From: Dyella ginsengisoli LA-4
GTDB lineage: Bacteria > Pseudomonadota > Gammaproteobacteria > Xanthomonadales > Rhodanobacteraceae
DNA length: 49,979 bases
Assembly: GCF_000334915.1 (NCBI RefSeq)
Contig: NZ_AMSF01000072.1
Coordinates: 1-49,979 of the forward strand
Direction: 5' to 3'
Shown here: positions 39,718 through 48,579 of the stretch, piece by piece
Layout of the letters: every line of letters starts with the position of its first letter
Position numbering within the stretch: the stretch's first letter is position 1
Translations under genes and position numbers: made by a program
Notes under the pieces: model-generated
Told to the model about the DNA's origin: nothing
What the model saw: the letters and a program-made list of their open reading frames with translations, nothing else
The model's database searches: none

Positions 39718-40917
39718 ATGTCCTTCTTTGCTTCCGTTGAAATGGCTCCCGGCGACCCGATCCTCGGCCTGACCGAGGCCTACCTCGCCGACCCGCGTCC
39801 GAACAAGGTGAACCTCGGCGTGGGCATCTACACCGACGAGCAGGGACGGGTGCCGGTGCTCAAAGCGGTGCAGCAGGTCGAGCAGGCGCTGGCGCGCGAC
39901 ACGCAGCCGCGCGGCTACCTGCCGATCGACGGATTGCCGGCGTACAACAAGCTCAGTCAGCAGCTGCTGTTCGGCGAGGGTTCGCCGCTGCTCGAAGCCG
40001 GCCGCGTGGCCACCGCGCAGACCATCGGCGGCAGCGGCGCGCTGCGCGTGGCGGCGGACCTGATCAAGCAGGTGGCCGGCGACAAGGCGCGCATCGCGAT
40101 CAGCAACCCGAGCTGGGGCAACCATCATGTGGTGTTCCGCACCGCCGGGTTCCAGCTGCAGGACTACCGCTACTACGACGACACCACCCACGGCCTGGAT
40201 TTCGCCGGCATGCTGGAAGACCTCGGCAAGCTGGAGCCGGGGACCGTGGTGCTGCTGCACGCCTGCTGCCACAACCCGACCGGCGTCGACCTGGAGCCGG
40301 CGCAGTGGGCACAGGTGGTGGAGCTGGTGAAGGAGCGCGGCCTGCTGCCCTTCGTCGACATGGCCTACCAGGGCTTCGACCAGGGCATCGACGCCGACGC
40401 CACCGCGGTGCGCATGTTCGCCGAGTCGGGCATCGAGGCGTTCGTGGTGGCCAGCTCGTATTCGAAGTCGTTCTCGCTGTACGGCGAGCGCGTGGGCGTG
40501 CTGTCGATGGTCGGCGCCGACCGCGACGAGGCCGCGCGCCTGCGCTCGAAGATCAAGCAGACCATCCGCGCCAACTACTCCAGCCCGGCGGCCCACGGCG
40601 GCCAGCTGGTCGCCGGCGTGCTGGCCAGCAGCGAGCTGCGTGCACTGTGGGAGAGCGAGCTGGGCGGCATGCGCGAGCGCATCCATGCCATGCGCGCGGG
40701 ACTGGTGCAGAAGCTGGCCGCGCACGGCCACGAGTTCGGCTTCATCCAGCGCCAGGCCGGCATGTTCTCCTACTCCGGCCTGAGCAAGCCGCAGGTCGAG
40801 CGCCTGCGCGAGGAGTTCGCGATCTACGCGCTGACCACCGGTCGCATCTGCGTGGCGGCGCTCAACACGCAGAATCTCGGCTATGTCGCGGACGCGATCG
40901 CCAAGGTGGTCGGCTGA
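39718..40917 (+). CDS. tyrB: aromatic-amino-acid/aspartate aminotransferase
   Basis: A 399-aa class I PLP aminotransferase. It transfers the amino group of Asp, Tyr or Phe to 2-oxoglutarate. Blocks are VNLGVGIYTDEQGRVPVL, QTIGGSGALRVAADL, HACCHNPTGVDL and the Schiff-base Lys250 in SSYSKSFSLYGERVG. The TyrB/AspC distinction cannot be settled by eye; TyrB-like is preferred from overall sequence. Confidence 0.9.
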   Translation: MSFFASVEMAPGDPILGLTEAYLADPRPNKVNLGVGIYTDEQGRVPVLKAVQQVEQALARDTQPRGYLPIDGLPAYNKLSQQLLFGEGSPLLEAGRVATAQTIGGSGALRVAADLIKQVAGDKARIAISNPSWGNHHVVFRTAGFQLQDYRYYDDTTHGLDFAGMLEDLGKLEPGTVVLLHACCHNPTGVDLEPAQWAQVVELVKERGLLPFVDMAYQGFDQGIDADATAVRMFAESGIEAFVVASSYSKSFSLYGERVGVLSMVGADRDEAARLRSKIKQTIRANYSSPAAHGGQLVAGVLASSELRALWESELGGMRERIHAMRAGLVQKLAAHGHEFGFIQRQAGMFSYSGLSKPQVERLREEFAIYALTTGRICVAALNTQNLGYVADAIAKVVG

Positions 40918-40971
40918 GGGCATCCTGTCGCAGACGGTGCGTCTAGTCCGAGTCAGCCTCTCTCTGCCTGT

Positions 40972-41055
40972 CCGTCATTCCGGCGAAAGCCGGAGTCCAG
41001 CGTCTTCGCAACCCGCAGCCGAGGCTCTGGATCCCGGCTTTCGCCGGGATGACGG
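40972..41055. repeat. palindromic intergenic repeat with GAAA-looped arms
   Basis: Imperfect 29-bp arms (CCGTCATTCCGG... at 40972-41000 and ...CCGGGATGACGG at 41027-41055) flank 26 nt. Each arm folds on itself: the left one is CCGGC-GAAA-GCCGG, a stem closed by a GNRA loop. Such TCATTCCGGC-type repeats are scattered in many proteobacterial genomes. The rest of the 247-nt gap before rdgC shows no gene. Confidence 0.75.
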
Positions 41056-41164
41056 TGAGGAATCCCCGAAGTCTCTCGACCATATCCAGAGCACCAGCCC
41101 GCACACCTTCATATAGGGCAGCCGGCCGCCACCATGGCCCGACTGCCCCCAACCCGGATACCAC

Positions 41165-42082
41165 ATGTTCTTCCGCAATCTGACCCTGTTCCGCTTTTCC
41201 CCGACCGTCGCCGACGACCTGAACCGCCTGGACGAGGTGCTGGCCGAGCACCGCCTGCGCCCGTGCGGGCCGATGGAGATGTCCACCCGCGGCTTCGTGC
41301 CGCCGGTCGGCCGCGGCGAGGAGGCGGCGCTCACCCATGCGGTGAATGCCTGCACCTGGCTCACCGTGGGCGGCGAGGACAAGCTGCTGCCGGCCGCCGT
41401 GATCAACGACGAGCTGCAGCGCAAGGTGCAGAAGATCGCCGAGGAAGAGGGCCGCAAGGTCGGCGGCCGCGAGCGCAAGCGGATCAAGGAAGACCTGCTC
41501 AACGAGCTGCTGCCGCGCGCCTTCGTGCGCAGCTCGCGGCTCTCGGCCTATGTCGACAAGAAGCACGGCTGGCTGGTGATCGACACCGCCAGCCGCAAGT
41601 CGGCCGAGAACGCGCTCAGCCAGGTGCGCGAGGCGCTGGGCAGCTTCCCGGCGGTGCCGCTGGCGCCGGAGGAAGGCCCCCGCGTGCTGATGACCGACTG
41701 GCTGGCCAACGGCACCCTGCCGGCCGGCCTCGCGCTGGGCGACGAGGTGGAGCTGCGTGATCCGGGCAGTGCCACCGGCGCCATCGCCAAGTGCCGCCGC
41801 CAGGATCTGGACAGCGAAGAGATCAAGGAGCACCTGCGCAACGGCAAGCAGGTGTTCCAGCTCGGCCTGGTGTTCGACGACCGCATGAGCTTCGTGCTCG
41901 GCGAGGACCTGGTGGTGCGCAAGCTGAAGTTCCTCGACGTGGTGCTCGACGAGATGGGCGACAGCCACCAGGACGCCGCCGCCGAGGCCGACGCGAGCTT
42001 CGCCCTGCTGACCCTGGAGATCGAGCGGCTGCTGGCCAAGCTGGAGGAGTGGTTCGGCCTGCCGCGGCCGGCCGACGCCTGA
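41165..42082 (+). CDS. rdgC: recombination-associated protein RdgC
   Basis: RdgC forms a DNA-encircling dimer that limits RecA activity. The 305-aa protein begins MFFRNLTLFRF and carries GFVPPVGRGEEAALTH, a charged middle (EEEGRKVGGRERKRIKEDLL, with LLPRAFVRS) and LDVVLDEMGD. Length and start agree with the family. Confidence 0.95.
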   Translation: MFFRNLTLFRFSPTVADDLNRLDEVLAEHRLRPCGPMEMSTRGFVPPVGRGEEAALTHAVNACTWLTVGGEDKLLPAAVINDELQRKVQKIAEEEGRKVGGRERKRIKEDLLNELLPRAFVRSSRLSAYVDKKHGWLVIDTASRKSAENALSQVREALGSFPAVPLAPEEGPRVLMTDWLANGTLPAGLALGDEVELRDPGSATGAIAKCRRQDLDSEEIKEHLRNGKQVFQLGLVFDDRMSFVLGEDLVVRKLKFLDVVLDEMGDSHQDAAAEADASFALLTLEIERLLAKLEEWFGLPRPADA

Positions 42083-42097
42083 CGTACGCGGCCGTAT

Positions 42098-42143
42098 GGT
42101 GATGATTTTCGCGGTCCGGCACGCCACCGCTTGAATCATCACC
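42098..42143. terminator. 46-nt near-perfect hairpin after rdgC
   Basis: GGTGATGATT (42098-42107) pairs with AATCATCACC (42134-42143). A 3x3 symmetric internal loop leads to GCGGT / ACCGC and a 10-nt apical loop. It starts 16 nt after the rdgC stop. There is no U-tract, so it may be a factor-dependent terminator, an mRNA 3' end stabiliser or a leader element of the next gene. Confidence 0.5.
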
Positions 42144-42219
42144 TCCCCGTCGCCAATCCCTGCCAGAATCTTTCTCCCGGGTCCGACGCGGCCCGGGCCC
42201 CACCGGCAGGCAACACCGC

Positions 42220-42990
42220 ATGGCGCAGCAACTGGAAGGCGACTGGCTGGAACTGGCGACCACGGGCGGCAGCACGATCCGCGTGCTCAAGGCCGTCCAC
42301 CCGCGCGCGCGTCGCCTGCGCCTCACCGTCACGCCCAAGGGTGCCCGGGTCAGCTATCCGCGCGGCACCCATCCGGCCCAGGTCAGCGCGTTCCTGCGCA
42401 GCCACGCCGACTGGCTGGAGCAGAAGCTCGACGAGCTGAACCTGCTGGTGAAGCCGCTGCCGCCGCTGCGGGTCGGCCAGCCGGTGGAGATCCCGTTGCG
42501 CGGCGAGCGCGTCTGGCTGGACTGGGACGAGGGCCCGTACCCGCGCATCGCCAGCGGCGAGGGCGTGCTCACGCTGATCCTGCCGCGGCCGCACACCCGC
42601 GCGCTGCCGGTGGCGCGGGGGCTGCTCGCCTCGCATCTGGAATCGCTGATCCGCCGTGACGTGTCGCGCTGGCTGGCGCAGTACGTGCCCCAGCTCGGCC
42701 TGGCGCCCACGGCACTGAAAGTGCGTCCGCTGAAGAGCCTGTGGGGCAGCCTGGACACGCGCGACCGCATCAACCTTGACCTCGCCCTCGCACTGGCGCC
42801 GCCCGCCGCGCTGCGCTACGTGCTGGCCCACGAGCTGTGCCACCTGAAGGTGCGCAACCACTCGCCGCGATTCTGGGCACAGGTGGAGACCCTGTTCCCG
42901 AACTGGCAGGAACAACGCGACTGGCTGCGCCAGAACGGTGCCGTGCTGAAGGCCGAGCTGGACCGGCTGGTGGCCGACGTGGCGGACTGA
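42220..42990 (+). CDS. YgjP-like (M48/SprT-type) zinc metallopeptidase
   Basis: The 256-aa protein has the zinc motif HELCH (His204, Glu205, His208) in YVLAHELCHLKV. KSLWGSLDTRDRINLDLALA is the preceding YgjP hallmark, and NHSPRFWAQVETLFPNWQ follows. It is probably cytoplasmic with no signal peptide. The biological substrate of the family is unclear. Confidence 0.9.
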   Translation: MAQQLEGDWLELATTGGSTIRVLKAVHPRARRLRLTVTPKGARVSYPRGTHPAQVSAFLRSHADWLEQKLDELNLLVKPLPPLRVGQPVEIPLRGERVWLDWDEGPYPRIASGEGVLTLILPRPHTRALPVARGLLASHLESLIRRDVSRWLAQYVPQLGLAPTALKVRPLKSLWGSLDTRDRINLDLALALAPPAALRYVLAHELCHLKVRNHSPRFWAQVETLFPNWQEQRDWLRQNGAVLKAELDRLVADVAD

Positions 42991-43098
42991 CCCGGCTTCG
43001 GCGCGCGGGCCGCGCCGTTGGATGACGGGTGTAACTTGCCGCTCCGGTCGGCGGCGGCCAAGCTGGTCATCCCTCCCGGATGGTTCCAGGCAACGACG

Positions 43099-43677
43099 AT
43101 GCAGCTCCCCCTCGGCGACATCATCAAGGCCGGCTGGCTGGTGTTCCTGCTGTACTGGGCGATCCGCGCCCGGGACGCGAAGGCCGCCGTCCGCAGCGAG
43201 CCGTTCGTGCTTCGCCTGCTCAAGCACTGGCTGCCGTTGATGGTCGGCACGGTGCTGGTGTTGCCCTGGCGCGGCGGCGAAGACTCGCTGTTGCGCCTGC
43301 GCTTCGTGCCGCCCGAGGCGGCGCTGTCGATCCTCGGAGCGCTGCTGGTCTGGGCCGGCGTGCTGTTCGCGATCTGGGCGCGGAACATCCTTGGGCGCAA
43401 CTGGAGCGCCGTTGTGCAGGTCAAGCAGGATCACGAACTCGTGGAGCGCGGTCCGTACCGCTGGGTGCGCCATCCGATCTATACCGGCCTGCTGCTGGCC
43501 TTCTTCGGCACCGCGCTGGCGCAGGGCGAGTGGCGCGGCCTGCTCGGCACGGCCATCGTGGGCGTCTCGTTCTGGTTCAAGCTGCGGCTGGAGGAGCGCT
43601 GGATGCGCGAGCAGTTCGGCGAACGCTACGAGGCCTACATGCGGCGGACGAAGGCGCTGGTGCCGGGCCTGCTCTGA
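43099..43677 (+). CDS. ICMT-like membrane methyltransferase family protein
   Basis: The 192-aa protein has four or five membrane segments and the PEMT/ICMT signature: VERGPYRWVRHPIYTGLLLAFFG (split around residues 118-140) and EERWMREQFGERYEAYMRR near the C-terminus. The substrate in bacteria is unknown. MQLPLGDII is the chosen start, immediately before the first helix; the 81-nt extension to 43018 is not hydrophobic and looks non-coding. Confidence 0.85.
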   Translation: MQLPLGDIIKAGWLVFLLYWAIRARDAKAAVRSEPFVLRLLKHWLPLMVGTVLVLPWRGGEDSLLRLRFVPPEAALSILGALLVWAGVLFAIWARNILGRNWSAVVQVKQDHELVERGPYRWVRHPIYTGLLLAFFGTALAQGEWRGLLGTAIVGVSFWFKLRLEERWMREQFGERYEAYMRRTKALVPGLL

Positions 43678-43681
43678 GGAC

Positions 43682-43718
43682 ACCGCACCCGCGCGTCCCG
43701 ACGGGACGCGGGTGCGGT
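43682..43718. terminator. bidirectional hairpin between convergent genes
   Basis: ACCGCACCCG followed by CGTCCCG pairs with CGGGACG followed by CGGGTGCGGT, with a two-base bulge. The 17-bp GC stem lies 5 nt after one stop and 8 nt before the other. There is no strong U-run on either strand. Confidence 0.6.
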
Positions 43719-43725
43719 TCCCGTC

Positions 43726-44058
43726 TCACCCGATCGCCATCTTCAGGATGACCAGGGCTCCGACCAGCATGATCACGCTGCTGATCAGGCTGATCGCCAC
43801 GCCCTTCAGGAACGTCGTCTCCAGCACCCACTGGTAGATCAGCGCGCCGCCGGCGAGCGCCAGGATGAAGTGCACGAACATGCCGCCGAAGTGCAGCGCG
43901 TTGAGCATCCGCGACAGGATCACCTGCAGCACCAGCGAGCCGAGTACCGGCCCGATCGTGGTGCGTTGCGCCCCGAGTGCGCGTGCGGTGTACATCACCG
44001 GTGCGATCAGCAGCGCCACCAGCGCTGCCAGCAGGAATACCACTTTCAGAAACGCCAT
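43726..44058 (-). CDS. small membrane protein, unknown
   Basis: A 110-aa protein with three or four hydrophobic helices (about 4-24, 38-50, 60-77, 86-108) and few charged residues. No family is recognised. It lies 71 nt downstream of the alpha/beta hydrolase gene on the same strand and may be co-transcribed with it. Confidence 0.7.
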   Translation of the reverse strand: MAFLKVVFLLAALVALLIAPVMYTARALGAQRTTIGPVLGSLVLQVILSRMLNALHFGGMFVHFILALAGGALIYQWVLETTFLKGVAISLISSVIMLVGALVILKMAIG

Positions 44059-44129
44059 CCCCTTCCCCTGTCTGCTCCGTCAATGGAGCCGGGGAGTGTC
44101 GCCGTGAAATCTTGCGAGGTAAAGAGGCC

Positions 44130-45152
44130 TCAGTGCGACAGTTCGAACGCCGTCAGGACCTGCGCGGTCTGCGTGGGCTTCTCCAGCATCGGCATGTGAT
44201 TGCAGCCGACCAGCGTGGTGCTGCTGATCGCCGAGGCGTGCACGAGGCCGTCGCGCAGGCTGTCCATCGCGGAGATGTCGCTGATCTTGTCGCCCGCGCA
44301 CCACAGGCCCATCACCGGCATGGTCAGCTGGTCCAGCCGCCGCTGCACGGAGAGATACTGCGAGGGCTGGCGCAGCTCGTTGAACACCTTGTCGAGGAAC
44401 GCGCGGTCGCGCTTGTTGCGTGCGATGAACACGTCGATGAACCGCCCGGGCAGGTCCGGTACCTTTTCGAATGCCAGTGCGAACGCGCGCTGGAAACCGG
44501 CGCGATCGTCGTAGTCGAACGGGTTGGTGCCAGCCAGCGCCTCGCGGGCGAAGGCGTTCTCCTTCTGCTTGAGGCCGAAGGAGTCGACCAGCACCAGCCG
44601 GTTGATCCGCTCCGGGTGTTCGGCGGCATAGACGCCGGCGATGGCGCCACCCATCGAGTGGCCGACCAGGGTCACGTTGCGCAGGCCCAGCGCCTGCATG
44701 AAGCCGTCCAGCCGGGCGGCCTGGGTGTCGATGTCGTAGTCGGCGGCCGGGTCGCGCGAGGAGTCGCCCCAGCCGGGCAGGTCCGGGATCACCAGATGGA
44801 AGTGCGGGCTGAGCTGCGCCGCCACTTTCAGCCACACCGCCTTGTTCGAGTCGTAGCCGTGCAGCAGCACCAGGGTCGGGCCTTCCCCCCCTTCGTAGTA
44901 GGACCAGTGGGCGCCGCCGGCCTGTACGGATTTCTCGTCCAGGTGCGCGGCCATCGCCTGGCGCGTCGCATCCGCGCGCATCAGCCACTGTGGCGCGAAC
45001 AGGTAGCACGCGCCGAGGCCGAGGCCGATCATCGCCACCACGGCAGCGAGGAATTTCACCCGCCGGATCAGCAGGCGCTGCCACAGCGGACGGCCGCCGG
45101 GGGCGGCCGGGGCCGGTGCGACGGAGCGGGAGGGAGGGGTCTGCTTAGCCAT
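44130..45152 (-). CDS. membrane-anchored alpha/beta hydrolase (lipase/esterase-like)
   Basis: The 340-aa protein has an N-terminal membrane anchor (about 33-52, VKFLAAVVAMIGLGLGACYL). The hydrolase core follows with oxyanion segment LVLLHGYDS and nucleophile elbow GHSMGG. An acidic residue lies in the LWCAGDKIS region and a late His in VGCNHMPMLEKP. It resembles exported lipases and esterases such as LipH or PHB depolymerase-like enzymes. Substrate unknown. Confidence 0.88.
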   Translation of the reverse strand: MAKQTPPSRSVAPAPAAPGGRPLWQRLLIRRVKFLAAVVAMIGLGLGACYLFAPQWLMRADATRQAMAAHLDEKSVQAGGAHWSYYEGGEGPTLVLLHGYDSNKAVWLKVAAQLSPHFHLVIPDLPGWGDSSRDPAADYDIDTQAARLDGFMQALGLRNVTLVGHSMGGAIAGVYAAEHPERINRLVLVDSFGLKQKENAFAREALAGTNPFDYDDRAGFQRAFALAFEKVPDLPGRFIDVFIARNKRDRAFLDKVFNELRQPSQYLSVQRRLDQLTMPVMGLWCAGDKISDISAMDSLRDGLVHASAISSTTLVGCNHMPMLEKPTQTAQVLTAFELSH

Positions 45153-45248
45153 GGAAGAAGCCTGACGATCGGAAACAACCGGGGTGTGACAGCTTGCGGT
45201 GGGCGCCGGTTCGACGGGGGCGGGGCGCTGACGCTCCGCCCCGGTCGA

Positions 45249-47102
45249 TCACTTGGCCTTCCCCGCCTTGGCGAAGATGCCCTCGATCGCCTGCTGGGTC
45301 AGCGGGTGGTAGCCGTCCTTCGCCTTCGCGTAGGCGGCCTCGGCGTAGGCCAGGCCGTCGGGCGTGGCGGCGAAGGCACGGTACACCGGCGTGGTCAGGT
45401 AGATGCGGCCGATCCGCGTCATGTGCTCGCGCGCGGCCGGCCATACCGCCTTGTCGCCGGCGGCGATGGCGTGGATGTACCAGCGCATGCCGATCTCTGC
45501 ATTGGGCGTGCCGGTGAGGTGCCAGGCGGCGTCCAGCGCCTGCATCTGCCCGAGCTTGGGCACGTCGGGCAGGCGGTCGAGGAAGTACATCCACTCCTGC
45601 GTGTTCCAGTCCTTCGCGTCGAGCTTGTCGGCGGCCAACGTGCCGGCGGTGAAAGCCTTCACTTTCGCGTCGATCATGTCGAAGCGCGCCGAGGTCGGCA
45701 GCGGGGCGTCCTTGGGAATGCCGGTGCCGTAGACCCACTCGTTCACCTCGGCCATGCTCATCTTGCCGGGGTACTTGTCGATCAGGTTGGTCTTGAGGAA
45801 GGCCAGCATCTGCTCGGTGGTGATGCTCTGGAACGCGAAGTGGTCGAAGTAGCTCTTCAGGTACGGGTCAAACGCGGCGCGGCCGTAGCGCTGCTCCAGC
45901 GTGCGCAGGAACCATGAGCCTTTGTCGTAGGCGACGTCGGACAGCGCGTCGTCGGCATCCACGTCGCCCGGCACGGGCGCCAGCTTCTGGCTGTTCGCCG
46001 GCATCGTGCCGATGCTCTTCTCCAGCGCGCGCGCGGACAGCAGGGCCTCCTCGTCGGCCAGCGTCTTGCCGTACACCGCCTCGGTGATGCGGCCCTGCAC
46101 GTAGGTGGTGAAGCCCTCGTTGAGCCAGCCGTCGCGCCAGGTGGCGTTGGTCACCAGGTTGCCCGACCACGAGTGCGCCAGCTCGTGCGAGATCACCGAG
46201 GCCAGGCTCTTGTCGCCCACGACAATCGTCGGCGTGGCGAAGGTCATGTTCGGGTTTTCCATGCCGCCGAACGGGAACGACGGCGGCAGCACGATCAGGT
46301 CGTAGCGGCCCCAGCGGTACGGGCCGTAGAGCTTCTCGGTGGTGGCGATCATCTTCTCGGTGTCTTCGAACTCGTGCGCCGCCTTGTGCACCATCGACGG
46401 CTCGGCATACACCGCGCTGCGCGGGCCAGTGGCCTCGGCCGCGATGTCGCCGGCGGCGATCGCCAGCAGGTACGAGGGGATCGGGTGCGGCTGGTCGAAG
46501 CGGAAGTCACCGTCGAGCGGGTGGTGCAGGTCGTTCAATGCGCTCATCACCACGCGCACGCCCTTCGGTGCGGTGACGTGGGCGTCATAGGTGATGCGGA
46601 TCGCCGGCGAATCCTGCAGCGGCACCCACGAGCGGGCGTGGATCGACTCGCTCTGCGAGAACATGAAGGGCAGCTTCTTGTCGGCGGTCTGCGCCCTGGT
46701 CAGCCACTGCAGGCCGGTGGCTTCGGGCGAGGTGTCGTAGACGATGCGCACCTTGGCCGGGTGGTTCGGCGCGGCGATGGTGAGCTTGCTGCCCAGCTGC
46801 TTGTCGCGCGGCGCCAGCGCGTAGGTCAGTGCGTGGGCGTGGCCCTTGGCGTCGATGCCCTCGATGCTGGCGATCTTCAGGTCGCGCGTGTCCAGCACCA
46901 GCGAGCTCGCCTTGGGGTTCACCCAGTGCAGGCTCAGCGTGGCGCGGCCGTGCAGCTCCTTGTGCGGGAAGTCCAGCTTCAGATCCAGGTCGAGGTGGGT
47001 GACCTTGACCTGGTCGGGTTGCGCGTACGAGTACGGATCGGTCGCATGGGCTGCCAACGGCAGCAGCAGGGCGCTCGCGGCGAGCGTGGACAACAGGCGC
47101 AT
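45249..47102 (-). CDS. exported M1-family metallo-aminopeptidase (LTA4-hydrolase-like)
   Basis: A 617-aa zinc aminopeptidase with a signal peptide (MRLLSTLAASALLLPLAAHA). The exopeptidase motif GGMEN is at residues 279-283, and HELAH (306-310) with the third ligand Glu329 in LNEGFT. A C-terminal ARM-like helical domain is as in leukotriene A4 hydrolase. GGAG eight bases before the ATG supports the start, so the long upstream reading through the GST gene is rejected. It likely degrades peptides in the periplasm. Confidence 0.94.
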   Translation of the reverse strand: MRLLSTLAASALLLPLAAHATDPYSYAQPDQVKVTHLDLDLKLDFPHKELHGRATLSLHWVNPKASSLVLDTRDLKIASIEGIDAKGHAHALTYALAPRDKQLGSKLTIAAPNHPAKVRIVYDTSPEATGLQWLTRAQTADKKLPFMFSQSESIHARSWVPLQDSPAIRITYDAHVTAPKGVRVVMSALNDLHHPLDGDFRFDQPHPIPSYLLAIAAGDIAAEATGPRSAVYAEPSMVHKAAHEFEDTEKMIATTEKLYGPYRWGRYDLIVLPPSFPFGGMENPNMTFATPTIVVGDKSLASVISHELAHSWSGNLVTNATWRDGWLNEGFTTYVQGRITEAVYGKTLADEEALLSARALEKSIGTMPANSQKLAPVPGDVDADDALSDVAYDKGSWFLRTLEQRYGRAAFDPYLKSYFDHFAFQSITTEQMLAFLKTNLIDKYPGKMSMAEVNEWVYGTGIPKDAPLPTSARFDMIDAKVKAFTAGTLAADKLDAKDWNTQEWMYFLDRLPDVPKLGQMQALDAAWHLTGTPNAEIGMRWYIHAIAAGDKAVWPAAREHMTRIGRIYLTTPVYRAFAATPDGLAYAEAAYAKAKDGYHPLTQQAIEGIFAKAGKAK

Positions 47103-47182
47103 CGGGGCCACTCCGGCAATCGGAAAACGCCGAGTATGCCATTGGCCCTCCCGCGCCGACCCGTGCCCGAAGGCCCGGTGGC

Positions 47183-47824
47183 TCAGGGCAGCTCGCCGGA
47201 CGAATGCGGATCCACGTCGTACGGATGCATGGTCGCCAGATGCCCGGCCTGCGCCCGCACGCGGCCGATCCAGCCGCGGATCGCCGGATAGCCATCGAGC
47301 GGGAACCCGGCTTCGTCGGCACGGCTGCCGTAGGCGAAGACCGCGATGTCGGCGATGGTGTAGCGCTCGCCGGCGAGGAACGAGCGCTCCGCCAGTTCGC
47401 GTTCGAGGATCGCCAGCGTCCGCAGCGCCGCCGCGCGTTTGGCCTCGACGATCGCCGGTGCGCGCCGCGCGAGCTTGCCGGTGAGGGTCCAGTGGCGCAG
47501 CGCGCCGATCACCGACTCCACCCGCTCCTGCTCGAAGCTCAGCCACTGGCACACTTTGCCGCGGCCGAAAGCGTCGTCGGGCAGGTAGGGCGTGCCTTCG
47601 GCGAGGTACATCAGGATCGCGTTGGACTCGGCCAGCGCGCGGCCGTCCTCCAATCGGATGGCCGGCACGGTGCCGGTGGGGCTGATCCGCAGGTAGTCGG
47701 CCTGCTGGCCGTCACCCTCGAAGATGCTCACTTCCACCGTGCGGTACGGGCGCTGCAGGTGCTGCAGCAGCTGGCGGACTTTCCAGGCGTTCTGCGAGGG
47801 CAGGTAGTCGAACAGGGTCAGCAT
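47183..47824 (-). CDS. glutathione S-transferase family protein
   Basis: The 213-aa protein has a thioredoxin-like N-terminal domain with SQNAWKVRQLL at the glutathione site, SPTGTVPAI (cis-Pro) and LAESNAILMYLA. The helical C-terminal domain has FLAGERYTIADIAVFAYGSR, the conserved N-capping box. This is a typical bacterial GST. The substrate is unknown. Confidence 0.92.
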   Translation of the reverse strand: MLTLFDYLPSQNAWKVRQLLQHLQRPYRTVEVSIFEGDGQQADYLRISPTGTVPAIRLEDGRALAESNAILMYLAEGTPYLPDDAFGRGKVCQWLSFEQERVESVIGALRHWTLTGKLARRAPAIVEAKRAAALRTLAILERELAERSFLAGERYTIADIAVFAYGSRADEAGFPLDGYPAIRGWIGRVRAQAGHLATMHPYDVDPHSSGELP

Positions 47825-47906
47825 CGGATGGGCTCATGTGTTTGGGGAGCCCAGTGTCCTCAGCCGGCCCGCGCCGGCGCCATCCGCTTCTTGCGCAGCG
47901 CGGCGA

Positions 47907-48221
47907 TCAGCTGCCGCTGTTGGCGGAAGACGCGGTCGCAGGCTTCGGCTGCAGCGAACGCACGTAGGCCTTTACGTCGTCGACCGAGACCGCGCCGCGA
48001 TGCTCGCGATCGATCTGGTCGAAGTGGGCACGGATGAACGGCACCGGCCCCTTCTCCGCCTCTTCGCGGGAGATCAGGCCGTCATGGTTGCGGTCCGCGA
48101 TCTTCATGTTCTTGATCGCGACGGCGGCGTCGTTGGCCAGGCCACCCATGCCGTGCTGTGCAGCGGCTGGCAAGGCGGCGAGGGCGAAGCAGGAAGCCAG
48201 GATCAGACGTGCATGGCGCAT
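47907..48221 (-). CDS. small exported EF-hand protein
   Basis: The 104-aa product has a signal peptide (about 1-22, ending LPAAAQH). One canonical EF-hand loop, DRNHDGLISREE (residues 43-54), has ligands at positions 1, 3, 5, 9 and 12. A second helix-loop-helix (DREHRGAVSVDD) has lost key ligands. AAGGAG five bases before the ATG fixes the start. It probably binds Ca2+ in the periplasm. It is the last chromosomal gene before the integron array. Confidence 0.85.
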   Translation of the reverse strand: MRHARLILASCFALAALPAAAQHGMGGLANDAAVAIKNMKIADRNHDGLISREEAEKGPVPFIRAHFDQIDREHRGAVSVDDVKAYVRSLQPKPATASSANSGS

Positions 48222-48438
48222 GGCGATCTCCTTGGGTGGCCGCCGCGAGTATCGCACCACTCGTGATGCGAGGATCGGCCGAAGTAGTCGACCGACGTTC
48301 TGCGTCTGCGTACCGGCTCAGGTGGATGGCGGAGCCTCCAAACAGCTCGCTGTAGCCGGTGGTGGTTCCTGGACCATGCCTGGGCATGGGCATTCCTGAA
48401 AAGTTGGATCAGGGTGTCCACCAAGCTGTAGGAACTGT
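48222..48438. other. non-coding stretch before the cassette array
   Basis: With the first part of the array this belongs to a 358-nt stretch without a convincing gene. It holds a tight hairpin CCATGCC-TG-GGCATGG (48374-48389) and a fragment GAAAAGTTGGATCAGGG, but no ORF with normal codon use. It may include remnants of an older mobile element; nothing diagnostic is seen. Confidence 0.4.
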
Positions 48439-48465
48439 CGCGTCCGCTCGGACGAGTAGTTAGCC
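48439..48465 (-). other. degenerate half attC site
   Basis: GCGTCCGC-TCGGACGAG and GTTAGCC (48459-48465) match the right half of the intact sites. The left half (GTTAAGC...GCTAAC type) is missing. It probably marks the decayed terminal cassette boundary. Confidence 0.55.
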
Positions 48466-48579
48466 AGCGACGCGACGCCCAGACTAGGTGCGTGGCGTGT
48501 TGACCAAGAGTGAAGCACCCAAAAAGCTCGCCCCAGCCGCCTTTTGCCCGCATGCGCAACGGCTGAGCACAACGCTCTC

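Noticed and set aside
34486-43035. TGTAAG/TGTAAC boxes at 34486 and 43030 as ECF -35 elements
   Set aside because: No matching -10 motif at consistent spacing; two six-base hits are not evidence.
48374-48389. CCATGCC-TG-GGCATGG hairpin
   Set aside because: The two-base loop is sterically poor and there is no U-run; left only as a note in the non-coding stretch.
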